The translations under genes and the position numbers were made by a program. This document shows, in pieces, positions 1 to 6,860 of a stretch of DNA of 12,679 nucleotides; within the stretch, counting starts at the first letter, position 1, and each line of letters starts with the position of its first letter. Under the pieces are notes generated by a model that saw nothing but the letters and a program-made list of their open reading frames with translations, was not told the origin of the DNA and searched no databases. The stretch comes from Candidatus Peregrinibacteria bacterium. Lineage in GTDB: Bacteria; Patescibacteriota; Gracilibacteria; Peribacterales; Peribacteraceae. The DNA lies in the NCBI GenBank assembly GCA_018662075.1, contig JABJGX010000027.1, positions 1-12,679 on the forward strand, in the 5' to 3' direction.

Positions 1-551
1 AGTACGGCAAGTCCAGTTATCCCCGCTGCACCATGAAGGTTGCTCCACAGTACAAACAAGATTGGCAGTGCTATTGTATACTTTTTTTGATCAGATTTTT
101 TGCCTTCCACGTAGGCTAAACACAAATAGACTACTAATGAAAACATAAGGAAAGTAAACAGCTGTGGTCGGTCTGTAAGGGCAGGCCGAGCAAGGATTGC
201 AGCAAGAAGAACAAGCCCTGTGTTGATCCACGCTTTCTGTTTATCGAGCATCAGCATAATGCCAAAGGTCAGAGCGATTATCATCGTCCTCAGCAATATA
301 ATTCCCGTCGAACCTGTACGGTCATATACAAACGATAAAACTACCTGTGCTAGCCATTCGTGGTTTGCAATATAGGCTTCTCCGATACGGGTGTATGCAA
401 AAGGATCTGTGACAATCCATCCACTCTCTCGAAGTAGCTGGCCGGCTTTAATGTGCCACCAGAAATCTGTGTTTCCAACTTTATAAAAACATAAGTACAA
501 CAGTAAACAGAAGCTGACCGCCGGGAATACAAACCGCATCACTTGTTTCAT
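1..551 (-). CDS. Partial GT-C-like polytopic membrane protein (N-terminal 183 residues)
   Basis: The frame is open from an ATG at 551 to the left edge, so the C-terminal part lies outside the window. The visible 183 residues start with a short cytoplasmic stretch and a membrane helix (about residues 7-24). Next comes a conserved extracytoplasmic loop with D29-F-W-W-H33, then D49-P-F-A-Y-T54, then H64-E-W-L67. More membrane helices follow, then R128-P-Q-L-F-T and N171-L-H-G at the next loop. This order (D.FWH, TDPFxYT, EWL, RPQLFTF, NLHG) is what I know from a widespread family of uncharacterised GT-C-fold membrane proteins, probably using lipid-linked sugar donors. Substrate and acceptor cannot be told. 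It is divergent from the exported protein at 567 across 15 bp. The start is supported by a TATACT box 8 nt upstream of the ATG. Family assignment is fairly sure; enzymatic activity is inferred. Confidence 0.75.
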   Translation of the reverse strand, partial: MKQVMRFVFPAVSFCLLLYLCFYKVGNTDFWWHIKAGQLLRESGWIVTDPFAYTRIGEAYIANHEWLAQVVLSFVYDRTGSTGIILLRTMIIALTFGIMLMLDKQKAWINTGLVLLAAILARPALTDRPQLFTFLMFSLVVYLCLAYVEGKKSDQKKYTIALPILFVLWSNLHGAAGITGLAV

Positions 552-567
552 GGTATAGTAGTATACA
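551..567. promoter_or_regulatory. Overlapping divergent (bidirectional) leaderless promoter
   Basis: Only 15 bp separate the two divergent ATGs. On the plus strand TATAGT (554-559), preceded by TGG (551-553, an extended -10), lies 7 nt before the ATG at 567. On the minus strand TATACT (565-560) lies 8 nt before the ATG at 551. The two -10 boxes abut, and each spacer contains the other box. If transcription begins at or next to each ATG, the two start sites are about 16 bp apart. Back-to-back symmetrical -10 elements giving divergent transcription are a known bacterial promoter type. No -35 box is obvious on either side. Confidence 0.6.
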
Positions 568-1238
568 TGAATGCTTTGCGATCACTTTCTATCGGTATAC
601 TTCTTCTCTGCCTTGTTCCTGTAACCCAGGCATCTGAAACTGATACACCGTATAGGGATGACTGTATAAAGGCGCTTCGCTACACAGAAGAGCTCGCAAA
701 TACGGGAACATACAAAATACGAGTACAGAGGTGTATTGATGAGCGTACCGATGACAACCTTGATACATCACGAAGAGACCGTCTGCGCTATCGTACAGAA
801 GCAGTACAAGAGCGTATTACTCGTGATAGTCGTGCACGAGTTCAGCGGGTTATCCCAGAAGCAGAAACTGCACGTCAACGCTTCGACCGGTTTCAAAAGA
901 TATATTCCCCTCAAGACACGTACAAGAAACTGCAACGCAACATGATTCCTACGCGAGTAAACCCCTACGTCAAAACAACAACTGCTCCAGTTGGTTATAA
1001 CAGATACGCACCACAGACATCAAAGTCTGTTGTCAAAAAACGTATCAATTACGAAAGGCCTTCACGTCGCATCATCAAACAAGATGCACTCATGCAGACA
1101 CGAAGTTCTCGCTTCGAGTCTGGTGATACGTATCAAAAGGAATTGCTTAAAGCCTTAGATGCATGTTCGCACATTACCAATCGGTTTCACCGAAATAACT
1201 GTGTACGAACAGAGCAGATAAAAGCAGGAACGCGTTAG
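567..1238 (+). CDS. Exported, highly basic cysteine-containing protein of unknown function
   Basis: I do not recognise this 223-residue protein. Residues 1-22 form a good Sec signal peptide: Met-Asn-Ala-Leu-Arg, a hydrophobic core, and a likely cut after Val-Thr-Gln-Ala. The mature part is rich in Arg, Gln, Lys and Thr, probably helical in its first 100 residues and disordered in the middle (Pro/Tyr/Thr-rich, about 126-165). It has four cysteines in two pairs, C33/C56 and C200/C212. Each pair sits in a predicted helical stretch ending in an Arg-rich run before the second Cys, suggesting two disulfide-closed helical hairpins. The frame could open at a TTG at 543, but that would lie inside the divergent gene, and the ATG at 567 gives both the signal peptide and the -10 spacing. 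The stop codon directly abuts the purB stop. It could be a surface or nucleic-acid-binding protein; neither is shown. Confidence 0.7.
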   Translation: MNALRSLSIGILLLCLVPVTQASETDTPYRDDCIKALRYTEELANTGTYKIRVQRCIDERTDDNLDTSRRDRLRYRTEAVQERITRDSRARVQRVIPEAETARQRFDRFQKIYSPQDTYKKLQRNMIPTRVNPYVKTTTAPVGYNRYAPQTSKSVVKKRINYERPSRRIIKQDALMQTRSSRFESGDTYQKELLKALDACSHITNRFHRNNCVRTEQIKAGTR

Positions 1239-2549
1239 TTATCCAATAATCTTTAACAAGTGTTTCTTGTCTGCGTCTGGAATATCTATCTTCTTCACAA
1301 AGTCTGCAAAGTCTTTCTTTGTTACTGTTTCCCCGCGCGTTAGCTCTTTCATTTTCTCGTATGCACCTTTGACACCATGCTTTCGAAGTACCGTCTGCAC
1401 CGCTTCTGCTAGCAGTTCTGGATGATCATCGAGTTCTTGTTGTACAACTTTTTTATTCAAAATAAGCTTACCGAGTCCTTTGCGAAGAGCAGCAATGGCA
1501 ATGGCATGATATCCAAATGCGGAACCGATACTGCGTTGTACTGTCGAGTCCGAAAGGTCTCGTTGCATACGGCTAATGGGTAGCTTTTCTGCAAAGTGAG
1601 AGAACAAAGCGTTGCTCAGCCCCATGTTTCCTTCTCCGTTTTCAAAGTCTATAGGGTTTACCTTGTGTGGCATGGTTGATGACCCCACTTCTCCTTTGAC
1701 CACTTTCTGCTTAAAGATCCCACGAGATATGTAACTCCAGATGTCTCGTGAGAGATCTATAGAGATGGTATTAAACCGGAAGAGAATGTGGGACATCTCT
1801 GCGATGTCATCGTGTGGATTGATCTGCGTTGTGTTTGCCATTGGGTCGAGCCCGAGTGACTTTATAAACTTACTACCAAATGCTTCCCACTTAAACTTAG
1901 GGTAAGCGGCTTTATGTGCACTGTAATTTCCGACTGCTCCACCAAACTTTCCTTGCATAGAAAATGCTTTCATCTGGTCGATCTGACGGTTAAGCCTATC
2001 GACGAATACCATCATCTCTTTTCCCATAGTAGAAGCTGTTGCTGGCTGACCATGTGTCAGGCTAAGCATCTTTACTGTCCTATTGGCGACTGCGATCTTT
2101 TTAATGTCTGATACGTATGTAAGGGCTCCAGGGATAATCTCTTCTGTAAGAGCGCTATTGACCATCATTCCGTAACTCAGATTGTTTACATCTTCAGACG
2201 TTAGACCAAAATGAACAAACTCTGTGTATTTCTTTAGACCTGAAATCTTCTCTAGCTTCTTTTTGAGGTAGTACTCCACTGCTTTCACATCATGATTTGT
2301 CACGCTCTCAATCTTTTTAATGGCAGCCGCTTCTTTGTCATCATACTTTTTAAGTACTGATAAAAGCGCCTTCTCCTGTTTTACAGAAACGCGTGGCAAC
2401 TGCTTTATACCTGCTTCCTTACTCAGCGCAATGAAGTATTTGATCTCTACTTCTAAGCGGTACTTGTTTAATGCCTCTTCAGAGAAGAACGTCGAAAGAG
2501 CACCAATTTTTCCTCTGTATCTGCCATCAAGTGGAGAAAGCATTTGCAT
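1239..2549 (-). CDS. purB: Adenylosuccinate lyase
   Basis: This 436-residue protein belongs to the fumarase/aspartase superfamily. It splits adenylosuccinate into AMP and fumarate, and SAICAR into AICAR and fumarate, in the cytosolic purine pathway. The sequence follows the E. coli PurB type closely: SPLDGRY near residue 5, NHDVKAVEY (85-93), FGLTSED (114-120), the catalytic-His loop SLTHGQPATAST (163-174, H166), NPHDDIAE (244-251) and the family signature GSSTMPHKVNP (289-299) with the catalytic serine. Against E. coli PurB (456 aa) the C-terminus is about 15-20 residues shorter and ends at Lys-Ile-Ile-Gly, without the final helix containing Tyr-Ile-Gly-Arg-Ala. The stop abuts the stop of the convergent gene with no spacer. 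ftsH lies 48 bp upstream on the same strand, but purB has its own promoter. The first ATG (2549) is chosen by its distance from TATAAT; an ATG two codons later is an alternative. No other purine gene is in view. Confidence 0.96.
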   Translation of the reverse strand: MQMLSPLDGRYRGKIGALSTFFSEEALNKYRLEVEIKYFIALSKEAGIKQLPRVSVKQEKALLSVLKKYDDKEAAAIKKIESVTNHDVKAVEYYLKKKLEKISGLKKYTEFVHFGLTSEDVNNLSYGMMVNSALTEEIIPGALTYVSDIKKIAVANRTVKMLSLTHGQPATASTMGKEMMVFVDRLNRQIDQMKAFSMQGKFGGAVGNYSAHKAAYPKFKWEAFGSKFIKSLGLDPMANTTQINPHDDIAEMSHILFRFNTISIDLSRDIWSYISRGIFKQKVVKGEVGSSTMPHKVNPIDFENGEGNMGLSNALFSHFAEKLPISRMQRDLSDSTVQRSIGSAFGYHAIAIAALRKGLGKLILNKKVVQQELDDHPELLAEAVQTVLRKHGVKGAYEKMKELTRGETVTKKDFADFVKKIDIPDADKKHLLKIIG

Positions 2550-2566
2550 TGGCCAACATTATAGCA
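2550..2566 (-). promoter_or_regulatory. purB leaderless promoter, extended -10
   Basis: On the minus strand TGC (2566-2564) is followed by a perfect TATAAT (2563-2558), then 8 nt, then the purB ATG at 2549. TGn-TATAAT is a consensus extended -10, which can work without a good -35, and none is evident. No Shine-Dalgarno sequence fits in the 8 nt. Transcription would begin at or one base before the start codon, so the mRNA is predicted to be leaderless. Confidence 0.7.
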
Positions 2567-2597
2567 CTAGAAAGCCAAATATCTACCCAAAATGACC

Positions 2598-4463
2598 TTA
2601 CGCCTTCTTTTTAGCTGCCTTCTTCCCTGTGTAGATCTCTTTAAACTCTTCGACAGTCATTGTCTCTGTTTTGAGAAGTACTGTTGTCAGCTTTTCAAGC
2701 TTAGCCTTTTTCTTCTTTAGTATCCCGAGTGCACGTGCATACTGTGTCTCTACGGTCTTCTTCACAAACGAATCGATCTGCTTTGCCTTCTCTTCGCTGT
2801 AGTTTCTTGTCATACCAAGGTCTGCCCCTAGGTGAGAACTTCCCTGCTTTTCCCCATACGCAACAGGCCCGAGTTCGCCTTCACCCATTCCGTAACGTGT
2901 TGCCATGTTTCGAGCAATTGCAGATGCACGTTCAATGTCGTTACTGGCACCTGTTGTTCTTTCGTTAAAGATAAGCTCTTCTGCTGCACGTCCTCCAAGA
3001 AGTCCGCAGATCTCGTCGAGGAACTTTGTCTTACTTGTTGTGAACTGATCTTCCTTTGGAAGGAACCACGTTACTCCTAGTGCTTGTCCACGAGAGACAA
3101 TAGAGATCTTATGAAGAGGATCACTTTCCTTACACTCGTATCCAACAATTGCATGTCCGAGTTCGTGATATGCAGTTATAGCTGTTTCTTTCTTCGAAAG
3201 CTTTCGTGAACGCTTTTCAGGTCCGAGTGCGACTTTTTCTACAGCATCATCGATGTCTTGCTGGCCAATTGTTTTCTTCTTTCGCTTTGCTGCAAGGATT
3301 GCAGCTTCGTTCATAATGTTTTCGAGGTCAGCTCCAGTTAGTCCAACTGTTTTTTGTGCAATTGCTTCAAGGTTGATGTTCTTACCCATCTTCTTGTTTA
3401 GTGTATGTACTTCCAAAATCTTTTCACGTGCCAAAAGGTCTGGCTTGTCGATGAAGATACGACGGTCGAATCGGCCAGGCCTTAGCAGCGCCTTATCAAG
3501 AACGTCTGGTCGGTTGGTAGCCGCGACAACAATAACGTTTGCCCCCTGCTCGAAGCCATCCATCTCTGTCAGAATCTGGTTTAATGTCTGCTCTCGCTCG
3601 TCATGTCCTCCACCAAAGCCTGCACCTCCTCTTTGTCGTCCAACAGCATCGATCTCATCGATAAAGATGATACAAGGAGAGTTTCTCTTTGCCTTTGCGA
3701 AAAGATCTCGTACACGGCTAGCCCCTACTCCGACAAACATCTCTACGAATTCAGATCCCGCGATAGAGAAGAACGGAACCCCTGCTTCACCAGCCACCGC
3801 ACGTGCAAGAAGTGTTTTTCCTGTTCCTGGAGAACCAACAAGGAGTACTCCTTTCGGGATCTTTGCTCCGATAGATGTGTACTTCTTAGGATTCTTTAGG
3901 AAGTCTACGACTTCAACTAGGTCTTCTTTTGGCTCGTCCATACCGGCAACATTTTTAAAGCGGGTCTTTACCTGTGTTGCATCTGCAACACGTGCTTTAG
4001 ACTTTCCGAAAGACATTGCATTGCTCTGGCTGCGCGATACTCCACGGAACAACCAGATAAGTCCTCCGATGACGAGCATGAAGAACAAAAGGTCTGGAAG
4101 AACAGCCATAAACATATTGGCTGCCTCTCTATTCTCTACCTGAACGACAGTATTGTTTTTTGGATCGTTCCATCCCAGTTGTGACACGGTATCACGAGAC
4201 TCTTTATAGGACTGGATGAGCGAACCAGTCACGGTCTTTATAAATACTTTGTTGTCATGAATAGTAATCTCGCTGAAACGACCAGCGTCGTATCCACGTG
4301 TAACTTCAGAAATAGAGATTTCTGGAGCATCTGCAAACTGCTTGTCATTGATCCTCTGAGGATTCATAAGTGACATAAGAGACATTGCAATAAGCGTTCC
4401 AAATAGGATAACACTAAAGATCCAGTTCTTATTTTTCGGTGGTCGTGCGCGCATTTGAGCCAT
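2598..4463 (-). CDS. ftsH: ATP-dependent zinc metalloprotease FtsH
   Basis: A 621-residue membrane-anchored AAA+ protease that extracts and degrades membrane and short-lived cytosolic proteins as a hexamer. Order of parts: basic N-terminus; membrane helix 1 (about 14-33); an extracytoplasmic domain (about 34-115); membrane helix 2 (about 117-140); the AAA+ module with Walker A GSPGTGKT (210-217), pore loop F-V-G (243-245), Walker B IIFIDE (265-270) and second region of homology ATNRPD...LLRPGRFDR (315-334); then the M41 peptidase domain with H433-E-L-G-H437 and the third zinc ligand Asp509 in the SND motif. HELGH differs from the usual HEAGH but keeps all required residues. Length is normal; the tail is Lys/Ala-rich. 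All catalytic elements are intact, so it should be active. It is transcribed away from the PMT gene across a short divergent spacer, with purB 48 bp downstream. Confidence 0.98.
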   Translation of the reverse strand: MAQMRARPPKNKNWIFSVILFGTLIAMSLMSLMNPQRINDKQFADAPEISISEVTRGYDAGRFSEITIHDNKVFIKTVTGSLIQSYKESRDTVSQLGWNDPKNNTVVQVENREAANMFMAVLPDLLFFMLVIGGLIWLFRGVSRSQSNAMSFGKSKARVADATQVKTRFKNVAGMDEPKEDLVEVVDFLKNPKKYTSIGAKIPKGVLLVGSPGTGKTLLARAVAGEAGVPFFSIAGSEFVEMFVGVGASRVRDLFAKAKRNSPCIIFIDEIDAVGRQRGGAGFGGGHDEREQTLNQILTEMDGFEQGANVIVVAATNRPDVLDKALLRPGRFDRRIFIDKPDLLAREKILEVHTLNKKMGKNINLEAIAQKTVGLTGADLENIMNEAAILAAKRKKKTIGQQDIDDAVEKVALGPEKRSRKLSKKETAITAYHELGHAIVGYECKESDPLHKISIVSRGQALGVTWFLPKEDQFTTSKTKFLDEICGLLGGRAAEELIFNERTTGASNDIERASAIARNMATRYGMGEGELGPVAYGEKQGSSHLGADLGMTRNYSEEKAKQIDSFVKKTVETQYARALGILKKKKAKLEKLTTVLLKTETMTVEEFKEIYTGKKAAKKKA

Positions 4464-4478
4464 ATGCAGGGAAGAATA
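4464..4478 (-). promoter_or_regulatory. Probable ftsH promoter -10 box
   Basis: On the minus strand TATTCT (4478-4473) lies 9 nt before the ftsH ATG at 4463. This is slightly longer than the 6-8 nt seen at most starts here, so a leader of one to three bases or none is expected. There is no Shine-Dalgarno sequence in the spacer and no clear -35. Confidence 0.45.
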
Positions 4479-4518
4479 CCGATTCTCCGTCTCTACGTCA
4501 TGCTTTTTTATATAGAAA

Positions 4519-4548
4519 TTGATCCATGTCCTATTTATGCGGTATGCT
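4519..4548 (+). promoter_or_regulatory. Probable PMT gene promoter
   Basis: TTGATC (4519-4524) and TATGCT (4543-4548) are separated by 18 bp and resemble -35 and -10 boxes. TATGCT lies exactly 7 nt before the ATG at 4556. This spacing matches the other starts in the window and argues that translation begins at 4556 and not at the upstream in-frame ATG at 4526, whose sequence would overlap the promoter. Confidence 0.5.
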
Positions 4549-4555
4549 TCTACTA

Positions 4556-6109
4556 ATGCCGCGTTTTTCTGGTGTCCCCCTTTGGCTTAAGCAACCGAAA
4601 GTTTATCTCGGGATTATTGCGACAGTCTTTGCGTTCTTTACGTTTGTCTGGAACTACACCAATCCTCCCTATTTATACTGGGATGAAAACTACCATGTCG
4701 CATCTGCACAGAAGTATCTAAACAATGTGTACTTCATGGAGCCGCACCCGCCACTGGGGAAACTTTTGATTGCAGCTGGGGAAAAGATTTTTAATGCCAA
4801 CGAAGTTGATGACTCGTTTATTGGGACCGACTACGCAAAAGAGCTTCCTGCAGATTTCTCCTTTAAGGGATACCGTTTCTTCCCGGTTATGTTTGCATGG
4901 TTCCTTGCCCCTCTTTTTTATATAACATTCTTATATATAACGAGAAAACCATTATGGGCATTCTTCTTAAGCTTCCTCTACATCTTTGACAATGCGCTCA
5001 TTACGCATAGTAGAGCTGTAATGCTCGACAGTACGATGTTGTTCTTCTGCATGGCGATGGCCGTGTTGTACTTTGTCCTTCTTGATAAAAAAGAGAGTCG
5101 AAACGCTTTCCCATTATGTAGCCTGCTGTTTGGAATATGCTTTGCCGCTGCTATTACAACAAAAGCATTGTCACTGATTATGGTACTTCTTATACCACTC
5201 GTCATTGTTCATCTGCGTAAAGATGCAACTGGTCCATTTACGTTAAAACTCAAAAACTTCGACTGGCATAAAATTACACAGTTCGTTGTATTATCTGCAT
5301 CTGGTTTTCTGATTATGTATATTGCAGTGTGGCAGGCACACTTTATGATTGGAACTCGCGTTATAGATTCCCTGCCTGATAATGGGTACTACCAAGCATC
5401 TGAAGAGTACCAAGCACTCCTAAGTAATGGACAAATAAACTTCCCGCTTATGCTGAAGGAAAACCTTGGGTTCCTTGCGCATTACAGTAAAGGAGTTCCG
5501 AAACTGAACCTCTGTAAGGCAGATGAAAATGGTTCACCATTCTTCTACTGGCCTCTTGGAGCTCGGTCTATTAACTACCGTTGGGAGACCCCAGATAGCC
5601 ATTCCTACTTATACATCACGCTGCAATCCAACCCTGTTGTTTGGGGACTTGCCCTTGTTAGTATCTTCCTCGCCATCGTCCTCTTGCTTGGGTCATGGTT
5701 TATTCCAGGGGCTAAAAAGCTGACCTATAACAATGAGATTCGCATCTGGCTCGGATTCTGGGTTGCATACATGCTCGCAGTCTCGCAGATTGACCGAGTG
5801 ATGTACCTCTACCACTACTTTATTCCATTGCTCTTTAGCTTCATCCTCTTCGGGTACGTCTTTATGGAGCTTAAGCAGATGGGTGCCTTAAAGCTAACCG
5901 AGAAACGTAAGAACTGGATGATTCTCGTCATTGGTGGCCTCATCTTCGCATCGTTCCACTTCTTTAGGCCGCTCACGTACTACGAACCGATTAACGATGA
6001 CGAGTTTAAGAGACGCATGCTCTTCCCTCTCTGGGAACTTGAATGTGTGAACTGTGAAAACCAAAGCCTTCTTGCAGACCCTCTGCCAATGAATCAAAAG
6101 AAAAAGTAG
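4556..6109 (+). CDS. PMT-family (GT39) protein O-mannosyltransferase
   Basis: A 517-residue polytopic membrane enzyme of the dolichyl-phosphate-mannose protein mannosyltransferase family, which moves a sugar from a polyprenyl phosphate to Ser/Thr of exported proteins on the outer face of the membrane. Membrane helix 1 is followed by W42-D43-E44-N-Y-H47, with the family catalytic Asp-Glu, then E62-P-H-P-P-L-G-K69, matching the conserved HPPLGK loop. H151-S-R-A-V-M-L-D158 matches the conserved Arg...Leu-Asp region. The C-terminal half has the FYWPLGAR loop, the NPVVWG motif and YLYHYFIPLLF, typical of the PMT C-terminal four-helix part. No MIR domain is present, as in bacterial PMTs. Start chosen at 4556 (promoter spacing, sensible short cytoplasmic N-terminus); 4526 would add ten residues. 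It ends 3 bp from the convergent GT2 gene, a plausible maker of its lipid-linked donor. Mannose as the sugar is assumed from the family. Confidence 0.88.
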   Translation: MPRFSGVPLWLKQPKVYLGIIATVFAFFTFVWNYTNPPYLYWDENYHVASAQKYLNNVYFMEPHPPLGKLLIAAGEKIFNANEVDDSFIGTDYAKELPADFSFKGYRFFPVMFAWFLAPLFYITFLYITRKPLWAFFLSFLYIFDNALITHSRAVMLDSTMLFFCMAMAVLYFVLLDKKESRNAFPLCSLLFGICFAAAITTKALSLIMVLLIPLVIVHLRKDATGPFTLKLKNFDWHKITQFVVLSASGFLIMYIAVWQAHFMIGTRVIDSLPDNGYYQASEEYQALLSNGQINFPLMLKENLGFLAHYSKGVPKLNLCKADENGSPFFYWPLGARSINYRWETPDSHSYLYITLQSNPVVWGLALVSIFLAIVLLLGSWFIPGAKKLTYNNEIRIWLGFWVAYMLAVSQIDRVMYLYHYFIPLLFSFILFGYVFMELKQMGALKLTEKRKNWMILVIGGLIFASFHFFRPLTYYEPINDDEFKRRMLFPLWELECVNCENQSLLADPLPMNQKKK

Positions 6110-6119
6110 GAACTACTTT
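6103..6119. other. Small hairpin holding both convergent stop codons
   Basis: AAAGTAG (6103-6109) and CTACTTT (6113-6119) form a perfect 7-bp stem with a GAA loop. The TAG of the plus-strand PMT gene (6107-6109) and the TAG of the minus-strand GT2 gene (6115-6113) are the two inner arms. On each strand the stem ends in T residues, so it could act as a weak bidirectional terminator, but the stem is short and AT-rich, so terminator function is uncertain. Confidence 0.35.
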
Positions 6120-6799
6120 AACTTTCTTCTAAGGTCTAGGATCTCTTTTATCATACCGAAGATCACTCTTCCACTACCACCTGTCGGGCTTCCAGCCACG
6201 CGTGGATAGTGTGGGACATCTATCTGATTCCACTCAATGCCTGCTTTCTTTGCCCGAAGGTAAAGTTCTGTATTGAAGAACTTCTCTGTGCCATACAAAG
6301 GGCGCAGTGTCGGCCATAGGTCTCGCTTTATAATCTTCATTCCGCAGTTTACGTCTCGTATCCAGAGTCCAAACACAGAGAATATGAGCACTCCCAAGAT
6401 CTTTCCAAAGACATTACGAACAAAAGGGTCTGCCCTTTTTCTGCGTCGTCCTGGTACAAAATCGTGTTCTTTCAGGTGAGGAATAAGGCAATTCAAATCA
6501 GAAATATGAAACTGTCCATCGCTATCTACAAAAGAAATATAGGCTTTTGTCGCAGCATCGAGGCCACTACGAACGGCGAGTCCGTACCCCTGGTTTTTCT
6601 CGTGCGTTACGACCTGTACCCTCGAATCTTCCTTCTGCATAGACTCTATTATTTTGGCAGAGCCATCAGAAGAACCGTCGTTTGCTACCACCACTTCTCC
6701 GTCTATAATTTCAGAGTCAAACCACGTCAGTACCTCGCGAATTGTTCGCTCGATATTTTCTTCTTCATTAAAGCACGGAAGGATAACAGATATTTCCAT
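6113..6799 (-). CDS. Family 2 glycosyltransferase, DPM1-like (polyprenyl-phosphate sugar synthase)
   Basis: A 228-residue GT-A fold enzyme. M1-E-I-S-V-I-L-P-C-F-N-E-E-E opens the Rossmann-like nucleotide-sugar domain; N40-D-G-S-S-D-G46 and the metal-binding D92-S-D-G-Q96 follow. A hydrophobic, probably membrane-associating stretch (129-147) precedes R148-D-V-N-C-G-M-K155, a motif of the dolichol-phosphate mannosyltransferase-like subgroup. H197-Y-P-R-V-A-G-S-P-T and G-G-S near the C-terminus also fit. There is no C-terminal four-helix membrane domain, so it is the short soluble type. Its likely role is to transfer a sugar from a nucleotide donor to polyprenyl phosphate for the neighbouring GT-C enzymes; the sugar cannot be read from sequence. 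The frame stays open upstream to 6934, but that would overlap the divergent gene and its promoter, and family homology begins at 6799. An ATG at 6814 is a second possibility. No clear -10 box at the usual spacing was found. Confidence 0.85.
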   Translation of the reverse strand: MEISVILPCFNEEENIERTIREVLTWFDSEIIDGEVVVANDGSSDGSAKIIESMQKEDSRVQVVTHEKNQGYGLAVRSGLDAATKAYISFVDSDGQFHISDLNCLIPHLKEHDFVPGRRRKRADPFVRNVFGKILGVLIFSVFGLWIRDVNCGMKIIKRDLWPTLRPLYGTEKFFNTELYLRAKKAGIEWNQIDVPHYPRVAGSPTGGSGRVIFGMIKEILDLRRKLK

Positions 6800-6844
6800 A
6801 AAGTTATCATGCATCAAAAGAAGTCGGAATGCTAACGCAACTTG

Positions 6845-6860
6845 TGCTAAAATTTGCCCC
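6845..6860 (+). promoter_or_regulatory. Leaderless promoter with extended -10 for the 6861 gene
   Basis: TGC (6845-6847) followed by TAAAAT (6848-6853) forms an extended -10 box, and 7 nt later lies the ATG at 6861. There is no Shine-Dalgarno sequence in the spacer. The box lies inside the longer upstream open frame, which argues that the frame before 6861 is not translated. Confidence 0.65.

Noticed and set aside
3253..4143. Long plus-strand open frame of 296 codons opposite ftsH
   Set aside because: It lies fully antisense to a perfectly conserved ftsH. Its translation is Ser/Arg/Pro-rich with no recognisable domain, so it is a shadow of ftsH codon use.
6654..6860. N-terminal extension of the 6861 gene
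   Set aside because: These 69 codons overlap the divergent GT2 gene antisense, contain the extended -10 box, and look like shadow sequence rather than a signal peptide.
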